A stretch of 45,550 bases of DNA from Bordetella parapertussis (lineage in GTDB: Bacteria > Pseudomonadota > Gammaproteobacteria > Burkholderiales > Burkholderiaceae_C), in NCBI GenBank assembly GCA_945890735.1, contig CAMDCZ010000014.1, positions 1-45,550 of the forward strand, read 5' to 3'. Position 1 is the stretch's first letter, and the number at the start of each line of letters is the position of its first letter. A program made the translations under genes and the position numbers. The notes under the pieces were generated by a model. The model was given only the letters and a program-made list of their open reading frames with translations, was not told where the DNA came from and did no database searches. Positions 1 to 8,726 of this stretch are shown here, in pieces.

Positions 1-58
1 AATAAACCAGGGTAGCGAATGAACTGTCAGCTGACTTTTTTTGCACGCGACCCGAAAT

Positions 59-394
59 TCAATCTTTGCTGACTTCACTTGTGAATTCATCAAGAAAACG
101 TATCGCGCCTAAAGCTGCAACGTCACCTGGATTTGCAGTACAAAAACCATCTACATATTGAACCGCTGAATCCAGCGATGTCAGTTGGCGGAACTTGTCG
201 ACCAAGGGCTTCTTCCTGGCGACATTGGTCATGTTCAAGGGCACCAGATAGGCATTGAGCCATGTGGTTTTCTGAATGTGCGACAGTTGCTGCCAATCTG
301 CACAACTGGGATTGCCAAACAGGTTTTGGCTGGTTGCATTGAATGAAATCAAGCCCAGCAAAAGGCATAAACTGAAGTGATTAGAGGTAGGCAT
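59..394 (-). CDS. small secreted HdeA/Rap1a-like protein
   Basis: The 111-residue product starts with a hydrophobic signal peptide (about residues 1-23, ending near ATSQ). The mature part has a CADW motif, a WLNAYL segment and a second cysteine in DGFCTANPGD. This spacing of two cysteines around small helices resembles periplasmic HdeA acid-stress chaperones and Rap1a/Tai-type proteins, so one disulfide in the periplasm is likely. I cannot choose between those families and assign no function. I prefer the ATG at 394 to the in-frame TTG at 397. No clear Shine-Dalgarno sequence is visible. The gene starts head to head with the next gene, only a few bases away, so its promoter must lie inside that gene. 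Confidence 0.6.
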   Translation of the reverse strand: MPTSNHFSLCLLLGLISFNATSQNLFGNPSCADWQQLSHIQKTTWLNAYLVPLNMTNVARKKPLVDKFRQLTSLDSAVQYVDGFCTANPGDVAALGAIRFLDEFTSEVSKD

Positions 395-398
395 CAAA

Positions 399-1184
399 GT
401 GGATATTCATTTCATGAATCATATCTTGTCAACCAAGTTGATATGGCAGTCGCTGAGCTGGACCTCTAAGCTTTTAGTCAGCTATGGGGCACTCATGCTG
501 ATTGCGCTCATCATTACCTTTATTTGGTCGCTCAATGACCACCGTTTGATTCGTGATGTCGGTGTTTGGGTCAAGCCAATGAAATTCATGGCGGCCACAT
601 CCATGTTCGCATTGACCACGGTTTGGGTGCTTAAAGTAGCCAATTCAAACCTTGATCAAACCGGTGTGTTTGTGTGGATCACTGCATTGCTCATCGCAAC
701 CTCGTTGTTTGAGGTTGTATACATCAGCTATCAGGCGTCACAAGGCGCTGCTTCTCACTACAACGTGGGTGACCCTTTCCACGCATTCATGTTTGGGGTC
801 ATGGCGATTGCTGCTGTCGGGTTGACCGCCTCACAAGCTTGGTTGGCATGGGAAATTTGGAAGGAACAACAAGGTGCAGGCATGCCTGTTCAAACATTGG
901 GCGTGGTGATTGGGCTGTCGCTGACATTCATCCTTTCGACCATCAGTGGTTTCATGCTGGGGGGAAATCAACCACCGGCAGGTCAAGGACTGCCCTTTGT
1001 AGGTTGGCATTTCTTCAAAGACATTCGCCCTGCACATTTCCTCGGCGTTCATGCACAGCAATTGATTCCACTATGGGGTTTGATAGCCGCCAAGTTCATG
1101 GGCGCATTTGCGCAGATCGGATTGATCTCAGGTGCGGTGTTGTATGTGGCGCTCTGGGGTGTTTCCACATGGCTCAGCTTGTGA
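399..1184 (+). CDS. polytopic membrane protein of unknown function
   Basis: This is a 261-residue protein with about seven hydrophobic segments. I chose the GTG at 399 because a purine-rich GAGGTAGG ends seven bases upstream; the ATG at 414 (256 residues) is the alternative. Polar signatures sit at the membrane edges: WVKPMKF near residue 57, YQASQGAASHYN near 111, and DIRPAHFLGVHAQQ at about 208-221, with paired histidines H213 and H218 plus H204. Clustered histidines in membrane helices can bind haem or metal, but that is inference; I do not recognise a named family. It converges on nhaA with a 49-base gap holding only a weak GGCCA/TGGCC hairpin. Confidence 0.65.
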   Translation: MDIHFMNHILSTKLIWQSLSWTSKLLVSYGALMLIALIITFIWSLNDHRLIRDVGVWVKPMKFMAATSMFALTTVWVLKVANSNLDQTGVFVWITALLIATSLFEVVYISYQASQGAASHYNVGDPFHAFMFGVMAIAAVGLTASQAWLAWEIWKEQQGAGMPVQTLGVVIGLSLTFILSTISGFMLGGNQPPAGQGLPFVGWHFFKDIRPAHFLGVHAQQLIPLWGLIAAKFMGAFAQIGLISGAVLYVALWGVSTWLSL

Positions 1185-1233
1185 GCAAGACTGCAAACAC
1201 ATCGGCCAACCCACACTGGCCGTTCCATCACGG

Positions 1234-2406
1234 TTATTTTGGCGACTCGGTCGCTGGTATCAACCTCAACCACAAAAACCCAACAGCACCAGCTGTCAGA
1301 GAAGAAAGCAAAATCGCAATCTTAGAGGCGGTGATGACTTCAGGGTTGCCAGCATAAGCCAAATTGGTGATGAAGATCGACATGGTGAAGCCAATGCCGG
1401 CCAGCAGACCTGCGCCCAAAACATGTTTCCAATCCATGTCACGCGGAAGTTGACAGATTCCAAGCATGACCACGATGGACGTGACCAGCACGACGCCAAG
1501 TGGTTTACCAATGATCAGTCCTGCCAAGATGCCCAAGCTGTTGGTTGTGCCAAGATCATCAGCCCAATGGGTTGAAAAAACAATGTCAGTGTTTGCAAGC
1601 GCGAAGAGAGGCAGGATCACGAATGCAACCGGGAGATGAAGAAAGTGCTCCAACTTGTGCGAGGGCGAATCTTCGTCATCTTGCTTGCTTGAATTAGGAA
1701 TGGCAAAAGCAAGTAAAACCCCGGCGATGGTTGCATGGACGCCTGATTTCAGCATCAAGAACCACATCACTGCGCCGCCCACCAAGTAAGGCAGCAGAGC
1801 AATCACGCGGAAAAACCGGTTCATCGTGAGCATCAATGCATAGACACCAGCAGCAGCCAGAAGGTACATCGCGGAGATCTCTGCGGTGTAAAAAACAGCG
1901 ATCACAATGATCGCGCCGAGGTCATCGATGACAGCCAGTGCTGTCAGGAAAATTTTCAATGAAATAGGTACCCTTTTGCCCAGCAAAGCCAAAATACCAA
2001 GTGCAAACGCGATGTCTGTGGCCATGGGAATCCCCATGCCTACCTGCGTGGGAGTGCCTGCGTTGAAGCCGAAATGGATGAGTGCAGGAACCGCGATACC
2101 GCCAGCAGCTGCAAAAAGTGGTAGCAAAGCCTTTTTGAAGTCAGACAGTTCGCCGCTGTACAACTCACGCTCTAGCTCCAGGCCAATGAACAAAAAAAAC
2201 ACAGCCATCAAACCGTCATTGACCCAGTGCTCAATGCTGAGCCCCAAGATGGGATAACGCCAAAACTCCAAATACTGTTCGCCAAAAAGCGAATTGGCAA
2301 TGGACATGGAAACCAGGGTACAAATAATGATCAATATCCCACTTGATTTTTCAGAACTGAAAAAGCGATCAAAGGTTTGAGATACAGGATGAGGTTCAGT
2401 GGTCAT
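1234..2406 (-). CDS. nhaA: Na+/H+ antiporter NhaA
   Basis: NhaA is an inner-membrane electrogenic antiporter that expels Na+ (or Li+) in exchange for H+ and supports salt and alkaline pH tolerance. The 390-residue product is full length for the family. It carries the diagnostic GLELERELY segment near residue 75, MATDIAFALG with D131, and AVIDDLGAI with the paired ion-binding aspartates D161-D162. These correspond to D133 and D163-D164 of the E. coli protein. The ATG at 2406 is the natural start. It lies 59 bases downstream of the ybdK-like gene on the same strand. A NhaR-like regulator is encoded about 15 kb away rather than next to it. Confidence 0.95.
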   Translation of the reverse strand: MTTEPHPVSQTFDRFFSSEKSSGILIIICTLVSMSIANSLFGEQYLEFWRYPILGLSIEHWVNDGLMAVFFLFIGLELERELYSGELSDFKKALLPLFAAAGGIAVPALIHFGFNAGTPTQVGMGIPMATDIAFALGILALLGKRVPISLKIFLTALAVIDDLGAIIVIAVFYTAEISAMYLLAAAGVYALMLTMNRFFRVIALLPYLVGGAVMWFLMLKSGVHATIAGVLLAFAIPNSSKQDDEDSPSHKLEHFLHLPVAFVILPLFALANTDIVFSTHWADDLGTTNSLGILAGLIIGKPLGVVLVTSIVVMLGICQLPRDMDWKHVLGAGLLAGIGFTMSIFITNLAYAGNPEVITASKIAILLSSLTAGAVGFLWLRLIPATESPK

Positions 2407-2465
2407 GGGTCAGATTTTAATGCCCTGAGATGATGTTGATCTGTCACATGGATTGGCTGTCAATT

Positions 2466-3596
2466 TCATCCAGGGAAGGCATCATGGCGAAATCTTTGAA
2501 GTGACGCATCAACAAGGCCTTCTGTGCTTCCCCGTTCAAGGTATTCGCACCGCAAGAAACTGGCATCACTGCCATCATGTGTGGCTTGTCGGATATGTTC
2601 AAGCGCAGCAACGCCACCCAAAGATGCTGCATGAGGTTGAATGAGATTTAATGTCGCCAAAATATCATCCTTGATCACCATTTGTTGATGGGATTTAGGG
2701 TGTATGAGCAAACCATCCAGTCCAAATCGACATGCCTGGAACCGGTTGTAGTTGTACACAAGGTAGTCATCCTCTTCTGGATCTGCCTCATTGCGATCCA
2801 GTAGATATTGACAAAGTGCTTGCAGGTAAGAGGCCAATGCTGCTGCACGATCTACTGAAAGCGGTGTGTCACAAACGCGTAGTTCAATCGTTCCGTACTC
2901 TGGTTTGGGACGAATATCCCAATAAAAATCTTTCATGCTGGTGACCACGCCAGTGAGCTCCATTTTGGAAAAGAACTTGCTTTCAAAGTCATCCCACTTG
3001 AGCAAAAATGGCGCACGACCACTCAATGGAAATGCAAAAACTGAATTCAGCCGTGCTGAATTGAAGAGCGTGTCATAGCCTTGAACAAACGGTGAAGAGG
3101 CTGATAGGGCAATGAAGTGTGGGACATATCGGTTCAATGCATGCAGCAGAAACAATGCTTCATCTGCGCTGGTACAACCCACATGCACATGCTGACCAAA
3201 TATGGTGAATTGCTTGGTGAGATAACCGTAGAGCTGTGAAACTTCCTTGAACCTTGGTTTTTTGAAAATCCGTCGGTCTGACCACAACTGAAAAGGGTGG
3301 GTACCGCCACCGCAAATCCCTATGTTGAGTCTGTCGCCAGCTTTAATCAGCAAGTCGCGCATCTCTTTGAGCTGCAGCAACAGACTGGGATATTCAGTGT
3401 GTATGTCTGTTGCTATTTCGATCATGCTCTCAGTGACTTCGGGTGTCACGGTGCCAGGAAATGGTTTACGCCTTAACAACTCGAGCATGTCTGGACTGGC
3501 TGCAGCCAAGTCAAAATCATTCAGTCCGATCAGTTGCAATTCGAGTTCAACACCAAGGCTCAGGGACTGTGACTTTTTAAATGGCTCAAGAGGCAT
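2466..3596 (-). CDS. ybdK: YbdK-family carboxylate-amine ligase (GCS2)
   Basis: The product belongs to the glutamate-cysteine ligase type 2 family (YbdK), ATP-dependent enzymes that join a carboxylate to an amine; the E. coli member has weak glutamate-cysteine ligase activity and its true substrate is uncertain. Diagnostic segments include LGVELELQLI near the N-terminus, ICGGGTHPF, GQHVHVGC, YGTIELRVCDTP and the C-terminal GSTEGLVDASLQRFR. I chose the ATG at 3596, because AAGGAG sits seven bases upstream; the ATG at 3626 would lie inside the previous gene. The stop of the upstream antiporter is just before this start, so the two genes are almost certainly translated from one message. The product is 376 residues. 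Confidence 0.87.
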   Translation of the reverse strand: MPLEPFKKSQSLSLGVELELQLIGLNDFDLAAASPDMLELLRRKPFPGTVTPEVTESMIEIATDIHTEYPSLLLQLKEMRDLLIKAGDRLNIGICGGGTHPFQLWSDRRIFKKPRFKEVSQLYGYLTKQFTIFGQHVHVGCTSADEALFLLHALNRYVPHFIALSASSPFVQGYDTLFNSARLNSVFAFPLSGRAPFLLKWDDFESKFFSKMELTGVVTSMKDFYWDIRPKPEYGTIELRVCDTPLSVDRAAALASYLQALCQYLLDRNEADPEEDDYLVYNYNRFQACRFGLDGLLIHPKSHQQMVIKDDILATLNLIQPHAASLGGVAALEHIRQATHDGSDASFLRCEYLERGSTEGLVDASLQRFRHDAFPG

Positions 3597-3597
3597 G

Positions 3598-4782
3598 TCA
3601 TGACTCCTTGTTTTCTGGCACTTCATGCGCCCAAATCAATGCTCTTTGAACAAAGATTGGGCCAAATATTTCCATCATCAAGGCAACTGCTGCAAGCGGC
3701 GCCAGTTGATCCACAAAATTGATACCAAGATATCGCGTTTGTTCCAACATCAAAATCACGAATGCAGAAACTGGTGTTGTTGCCATGCCTATCAACAAAC
3801 CTTTTCGCAAGCTAACACCACTGAAATGTGAAAAAAGGCTGATGCCGGTCATTTTTGCAATTTGACGAACAGAAATGATGGCCAGTCCGAGAGCAATACC
3901 CGCTGAGACTTGTTGCCATTCAAGGGTGGAGGCAATGAATACGAATAAAAGAATGGACAAGAGGTCTCCCAAGGCACCAAATCCGCGTTGAGATGTTTTC
4001 AAAACAATACGATGGTGACGAGCTGTCAGTCCGAAGATCAGCGCTGATAAAACGGGCGAAAGTTTCAAACTGTGTGCGAGTGCGACGACACCCACGATGG
4101 CAATCGTGAATGCAAGCGTGGTGTCGGTGCTGGTACGCTTGGTTAAGCGAAGCAATGCCGGTATCAACATGCCAGCCATGATGCCCAGCAAGACAGAGAT
4201 GGCAAGAACCATCAAACTGCTGTATGTGGCATCCCAGAGATTGCCAGATGTCTTTAGAACCACAAAACCTACGATGACCTTAAACACAAACACGGAAACA
4301 ACACAGTTCAGTGCTGATAAATGCAAGATACGTTCTGTGACTTGTCCTGAGCTGCGTTGTTCATTGATGACGCGAACAATGGTGGCTGGGGATGAAGCCA
4401 TGGAAAGTGCCGCCAGCAGCAATGATGTCGAAGCAGGTTGTTCAAAATAGACACATATCCCATAAACCGCAACAAACGTCAGCGAAGCTTCTGTGAGGCT
4501 TGTCACCGCAATCCAAGGATTTGATCTCAGCCAGCGCAGGTTGATTCGATAGCCGCATTCAAACAACAGCAGTCCAAAAGCAATGTTGGCGAGTAAAAGC
4601 ATGGTGGGTTGCATGGCAGGCAACAACCCTGTTTGGGATGGCGCCAGAATGAAACCAACAACCGCATAGGAACTGATGCGCGGCAATTTGAGCCACTGAT
4701 AGGCCTTCTCACCCACAAACCACGCAATCAGGATTGCTGCTGGCCAAGCTATGTCCGTCAACAGCAACTGAAACTCAAACAT
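3598..4782 (-). CDS. CPA2-type cation/proton antiporter
   Basis: This is a monovalent cation:proton antiporter membrane domain of the CPA2 (Kef/NapA-like) type, 394 residues with about 12 hydrophobic segments. Seen features are KLPRISSYAVVGFILAPS near the N-terminus, the family-typical FGLLLFECG, and SMASSPATIVRV, where many relatives carry acidic residues. No C-terminal nucleotide-binding (RCK) or USP domain is present. The ATG at 4782 is preferred because GGAG lies 11 bases upstream; upstream ATGs at 4809 and 4833 lack one. It is the first gene of a probable two-gene unit with the YbdK-like ligase, and its promoter region (4783-4927) is shared with the divergent sensor kinase. The transported ion cannot be read from sequence. 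Confidence 0.8.
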   Translation of the reverse strand: MFEFQLLLTDIAWPAAILIAWFVGEKAYQWLKLPRISSYAVVGFILAPSQTGLLPAMQPTMLLLANIAFGLLLFECGYRINLRWLRSNPWIAVTSLTEASLTFVAVYGICVYFEQPASTSLLLAALSMASSPATIVRVINEQRSSGQVTERILHLSALNCVVSVFVFKVIVGFVVLKTSGNLWDATYSSLMVLAISVLLGIMAGMLIPALLRLTKRTSTDTTLAFTIAIVGVVALAHSLKLSPVLSALIFGLTARHHRIVLKTSQRGFGALGDLLSILLFVFIASTLEWQQVSAGIALGLAIISVRQIAKMTGISLFSHFSGVSLRKGLLIGMATTPVSAFVILMLEQTRYLGINFVDQLAPLAAVALMMEIFGPIFVQRALIWAHEVPENKES

Positions 4783-4927
4783 GTCTTTACTTTCTCCGGC
4801 GACCGCCATCCAATCAAACCCAGGTTTGACCAACGGACAAACATTCCAATTTTCATGTGTAAAGTCTAGTGGATGATTGCTGATCGCGCCAATTGACTGT
4901 CCAAAAGAAAATTACAGTGTTGAACAT

Positions 4928-6421
4928 ATGCATTTAGACACCCAAACAAGCATTTTCATGATTTGCTTCGTGTACCTGATCTTGCACGGTGCCATTTGGT
5001 TGGCCCTGCAAGAGTACCGAAGTCAACAAGTTCGGTTGTGGTGTGCGTCTGGCATGTTCAGTGGGATGGCTGTTGTCTTGTTGGCCATGCGCGGGCAAGT
5101 GCCTGAGTTTGTATTTTTTTATGTCGCGCAGCTTTTGATGCTGATTGGCAACTGGGGTCGCATGGTTGCCCTGCGAATGTATTTGTATCCCGAGCCACAA
5201 GAACGCATCTTCACGGTCTACAAGCTGGTCAATCTGTTGTATTTCTTGGTTTTCGTCTACCTGATTCACTTTGAACAGGCCGAATGGGAGGCCTTGGTTT
5301 TGTTCAATGTTTTTTATGCGCTGTTGTGTTTTGATTACTTTCGAATCGGGCAGCGACTCCATCAACGGCAAGCATCGCTGGGCGCCAGGCTGCTGATGTG
5401 GGGTGGTTTGACACTGAGCAGCACACTGGCTATTCGGGCCATTGGCGTGTTCATGTCGGGCACGGTCGATGACATCTACGAACCGAGTTGGCATCAGGCT
5501 GTCATGGTGGTTGGGCAATTCATTGCCATCACGCTTTGCAACATTGCTTTTTTACGGATTTTCTTGGAGATCGCTGAGCGGCAAAAATGGGCGGTGGCGC
5601 AGGAATTGGCACTGACCAACGAGCGCGCTGATGCCATGCAACGCACCAGCTTGAGTCTCAAAAGCCTTTTGGATGAACGCGAGGAAATCATTCGCCAATT
5701 GACGCTCTACAACAAAACCGCAGGCATGGGTGCTTTGGTGGCGAGCTTGGCCCATGAGTTGAATCAGCCGTTGACAGTCATTCAGCTCAATGCGGACATG
5801 ATCGAGCTGGTGCTCAATGACCGAGATGCCAAGTCACGACCAGATGCCAGCATTGAAACAGCCATGGCAGGTCTGCGCAAAGCCAACCGCCGGGCTGCAA
5901 CCATCATCAGCACCTTGCGCACCATGTTTGCACAGGGTTCTAGATCCACCACGGTTTTTGATTTCAACGAGTTGGTTAACGAAGTGGCTTCTTTGAGCCA
6001 ATCCACTTTGCGGCTGCAATCGATCGATTTGCAGTTGCGACTCCATCCTCAACGTTTGATGATCACTGGCGACAAGTCTCAGTTGCAACAGGTATTGATC
6101 AACTTGTTGGCCAATGCCAGCGATTCCTTTTTGTCAGCTGACTTGAAAAATCCCCGCGCCATCACCGTGCAAACGGATTGCACCCATGATCAGTTTTTCT
6201 TGAGAGTCACCGACAACGGTTGCGGAATTTCGCCAGAGGTTCAGCCCATGGTCTTTGAATTGCTGAGGACCAGCAAGCAAAATGGCATGGGCATAGGGCT
6301 GTGGCTTTCGAAAACCATCATTGATGCACACAAAGGCAGCATCGGTTACACCACAGAGCTTGGTCGGGGTACTCAATTCACAGTTTCGCTGCCGCTGACC
6401 ACAGAGCCCATGTTCTTTTGA
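4928..6421 (+). CDS. membrane-bound orphan sensor histidine kinase
   Basis: The 497-residue product has six or seven hydrophobic segments in residues 1-215, then a short coiled stretch (about 215-265) and a classic kinase core. The H-box is SLAHELNQPLTVIQLNADM with phospho-acceptor H276. The N-box is INLLANASDSF, the G1 box DNGCGISPEV and the G2 box MGIGLWLSKTI. HELNQPL is typical of NtrB/FixL/DctB-like kinases. No PAS, HAMP or receiver domain is seen, and no response regulator lies next to it, so it is an orphan here. The ATG at 4928 is favoured over an in-frame TTG at 4877, although no strong ribosome-binding site is visible. Divergence from an ion antiporter gene suggests, without proving, a link to ion or pH stress. 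Confidence 0.87.
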   Translation: MHLDTQTSIFMICFVYLILHGAIWLALQEYRSQQVRLWCASGMFSGMAVVLLAMRGQVPEFVFFYVAQLLMLIGNWGRMVALRMYLYPEPQERIFTVYKLVNLLYFLVFVYLIHFEQAEWEALVLFNVFYALLCFDYFRIGQRLHQRQASLGARLLMWGGLTLSSTLAIRAIGVFMSGTVDDIYEPSWHQAVMVVGQFIAITLCNIAFLRIFLEIAERQKWAVAQELALTNERADAMQRTSLSLKSLLDEREEIIRQLTLYNKTAGMGALVASLAHELNQPLTVIQLNADMIELVLNDRDAKSRPDASIETAMAGLRKANRRAATIISTLRTMFAQGSRSTTVFDFNELVNEVASLSQSTLRLQSIDLQLRLHPQRLMITGDKSQLQQVLINLLANASDSFLSADLKNPRAITVQTDCTHDQFFLRVTDNGCGISPEVQPMVFELLRTSKQNGMGIGLWLSKTIIDAHKGSIGYTTELGRGTQFTVSLPLTTEPMFF

Positions 6422-6562
6422 TTCAGCCCCAAGCTGATCCCATTTTTGACATGCCCATGGATTGCGACGTCAGTTCGCTGCGACTGGCACCAAACGCATC
6501 TTGGCATTGGCAAAAGTCTTGACCACGCAATGAACTTGGTCCAGCGTAGGGCAGCTGGCACC

Positions 6563-6898
6563 TCATGGCAACTCGGTCACATCACACGCAGCCATGGAGT
6601 TTTTCCGGTTGACCAAGCTGATGGCCACATAGGGCTCTACCGGCCAGCTGCTCGACACGACCAACTCGGGATTGCCATAGTCCACCCATTTTTCGCCTTG
6701 TGTGGTTTGCCACGCCCGGATAAAGCGCAATGCATAGGTTTCATCTTTGAAGTTGAGGATCGCAGACTCGCCCTTGAACTCGATGGTAAATGGAAACCCT
6801 GAGTAGACCGGGCCACAAGTGAGCACTTTGGTCACGAGTTGGGCTTGCACTTGGAAGGCGACAAGGATGGAGAGACAAGCGATGTATTTTTTAATCAT
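6563..6898 (-). CDS. small secreted protein, possibly MliC-like
   Basis: The 111-residue product starts with a signal peptide (MIKKYIACL, then a hydrophobic run to QAQ). The mature domain has a cysteine near each end (VLTCGPVY and MAACDVTELP) and a beta-rich middle, consistent with a small disulfide-closed barrel. The layout loosely resembles MliC/PliC lysozyme inhibitors, but the similarity is too weak for a firm call. The ATG at 6896-6898 overlaps the stop codon of the upstream hydrolase gene by eight bases (ATGATTAA), indicating translational coupling. It converges on the sensor kinase across a 141-base gap with no convincing terminator. Confidence 0.6.
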   Translation of the reverse strand: MIKKYIACLSILVAFQVQAQLVTKVLTCGPVYSGFPFTIEFKGESAILNFKDETYALRFIRAWQTTQGEKWVDYGNPELVVSSSWPVEPYVAISLVNRKNSMAACDVTELP

Positions 6899-7928
6899 GA
6901 AAAATCCTGGATGGGCTGGCTGATGGTGTCCATTGAAGAATGCTGCTGACCATGGGGCCGACAGCCTGTGGGTCTCTGATCTCACCTGCCAACACGTGTT
7001 GCCCTTTGCTCTGGCTGAAGGTCACTGGCATGAGCTGTTTCTCGGTCGCCCCGAGCTTGGCAAAGACAGTTTTTGTTGCCTCAGGATCGACCGTTTGGTC
7101 TGCTTCGCTGAACATCACCAACACAGGTGTTTGAAATGAAGATAAATCGCTGTCACGCACTTTTTTGACCAAGGCCAACATCGGAAACAGTGCTTGGGTG
7201 GGATAGCTTTGGCTCCATCCTTGCGCATCCCGCGGATTGTCAGAGCGGTGGGTGATGGTGTCTCCGGTGACGGCGAATGCGATGCGATGACCCCAGGGAC
7301 CATTGATCAATTCAGAGCGTTTGTCCTTCAAGCCAAAATTGGGCGAAATGAACACATGTGCATCCACCAGGCTGGCATCCGTTGTCGTTGCCAGCCAAGT
7401 TGCCAATGTGGAGCCTGTGGAACAGCTGATGAGCAAGACTTTGCGTCCCAAGGTTTTGCCAATCCGAACCGCCTCCAGGGTGTCAGCCATCCAGTCTTGG
7501 ACTGAGGCCTCGGCCATGGCAGGGCCGGTGCGACCGTGTCCTGTCAGGCGCGTGTAGAACAAATTGGCACCGAGTTGTTTGGCCACCAAATCAGCCACCG
7601 GCGCTGTTTCAAGCCGGCTGGCTGAAAAACCATGCAGGTAGACCACAGCCCATTCGGTCGGTTGTTTGCTGGGGTCTGCCCACACGATGCCCTTGGCTGT
7701 GCCCGGTTTGATGTCAGTCCATCGTGCCTCCGAGGTGTGGAGCCAATCGTCCAAAGCCCGGGGGCTGTCGGGCGGTGAGGGCCGCGCTGTCGGTGTGTCA
7801 GGCCCAAATTCGTTGACCGGTCCGAGGAAAAAAACCACGGCCAGCATGGCCACGATCACCCCCAATGACTTGAGCACCCAGTGCCCAGACTGGCGAACAG
7901 ATGCAGGTGAATGGTTCAGCTTTGGCAT
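6891..7928 (-). CDS. membrane-anchored alpha/beta hydrolase
   Basis: This is a 345-residue alpha/beta hydrolase with one N-terminal hydrophobic segment (about residues 20-36) that should anchor it with the catalytic domain in the periplasm. VVYLHGFSASR (about 95-105) supplies the oxyanion loop. The nucleophile elbow is S-C-S-T-G at 168-172 with Ser170; the first glycine of the usual G-x-S-x-G is replaced by serine. SEADQTVD offers the acid and GQHVLAG the histidine. It is probably a carboxylesterase or lipase-like enzyme of unknown substrate. The gene lies 18 bases after the paaF stop on the same strand, so it may be co-transcribed with it, and it overlaps the following small secreted-protein gene. 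Confidence 0.75.
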   Translation of the reverse strand: MPKLNHSPASVRQSGHWVLKSLGVIVAMLAVVFFLGPVNEFGPDTPTARPSPPDSPRALDDWLHTSEARWTDIKPGTAKGIVWADPSKQPTEWAVVYLHGFSASRLETAPVADLVAKQLGANLFYTRLTGHGRTGPAMAEASVQDWMADTLEAVRIGKTLGRKVLLISCSTGSTLATWLATTTDASLVDAHVFISPNFGLKDKRSELINGPWGHRIAFAVTGDTITHRSDNPRDAQGWSQSYPTQALFPMLALVKKVRDSDLSSFQTPVLVMFSEADQTVDPEATKTVFAKLGATEKQLMPVTFSQSKGQHVLAGEIRDPQAVGPMVSSILQWTPSASPSRIFHD

Positions 7929-7946
7929 GACGGCTCCTTGAACAGT

Positions 7947-8726
7947 TCACTGGTTCTTGAACACAGGGGTGCGTTTGTTGAGAAAGGCATCCATGCCTTC
8001 TTTTTGATCATGTGTGGCAAACAAGGATTGAAAAATCCGACGTTCAAACATGACGCCATCGGACAACCCGCTTTCAAAAGCGCGGTTGACGGATTCTTTG
8101 GCGGCTTTGACAGCGAGCTGAGAATGGCCACAAATCATCAAGGCCGCAGCCAAGCTTTCTTCCATCAGCTTGTCCAAGGGCACGATGCGACTGACCAAAC
8201 CGGAGCGCTCGGCTTCTTGCACATCCATCATGCGGCCGGTGAGTGCCATGTCCATGGCCTTGGCTTTACCGATGGCGCGGGGCAAACGCTGTGTGCCTCC
8301 AGCCCCTGGGATGATGCCGATTTTGATTTCTGGTTGCCCAAACTTGGCGTTGTCAGCGGCGATGATGAAGTCGCACATCATGGCCAGCTCGCATCCCCCA
8401 CCCAATGCGAACCCACTGACGGCTGCAATCACGGGTTTGCGAATGCTGCGGATGGTTTCCCAGTCCCGGGTGATGAAGTCATGGTTATAGACCTCCGCAT
8501 AGGTGAATTTGGCCATGGCGGCAATGTCGGCACCCGCCGCAAAAGCCTTTTCGTTGCCTGTGATGATGATGCAGCCAATGGCGGTATCTGCATCAAAGGC
8601 TTGGAGTGCATGGCCGAGTTCCACCATCAATTCACTGTTCAAGGCATTGAGCTGTTTGGGCCTGTTGAGGGTGATGATGCCGACCTGATCGGCTTGTGTC
8701 TGCACTTGAATGAGTTCGTAGGTCAT
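7947..8726 (-). CDS. paaF: enoyl-CoA hydratase, PaaF-like
   Basis: A 259-residue crotonase-family enoyl-CoA hydratase. FAAGADIAAM and FALGGGCELAMMCD form the acyl-CoA oxyanion hole. The two catalytic glutamates of true hydratases are both present: E113 in GGCELAM and E133 in GQPEIKIG. In phenylacetate degradation PaaF hydrates 2,3-dehydroadipyl-CoA; the neighbouring paaG, paaI and paaK support this, but a general fatty-acid hydratase is possible. The ATG at 8726 with AGGA five to six bases upstream fits the family N-terminus (MTYELIQ); the longer in-frame start at 8768 adds residues that do not look conserved. It is transcribed divergently from paaG. Confidence 0.82.
   Translation of the reverse strand: MTYELIQVQTQADQVGIITLNRPKQLNALNSELMVELGHALQAFDADTAIGCIIITGNEKAFAAGADIAAMAKFTYAEVYNHDFITRDWETIRSIRKPVIAAVSGFALGGGCELAMMCDFIIAADNAKFGQPEIKIGIIPGAGGTQRLPRAIGKAKAMDMALTGRMMDVQEAERSGLVSRIVPLDKLMEESLAAALMICGHSQLAVKAAKESVNRAFESGLSDGVMFERRIFQSLFATHDQKEGMDAFLNKRTPVFKNQ

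Noticed and set aside
26..42. GTCAGCTGAC palindrome followed by seven T, terminator-like
   Set aside because: The arms touch with no loop, so at most three or four pairs could form; not a credible intrinsic terminator.
6422..6562. Possible small gene in the gap between the sensor kinase and the MliC-like gene
   Set aside because: Open frames here run into the neighbouring genes in other frames, show no start context and contain no recognisable domain.
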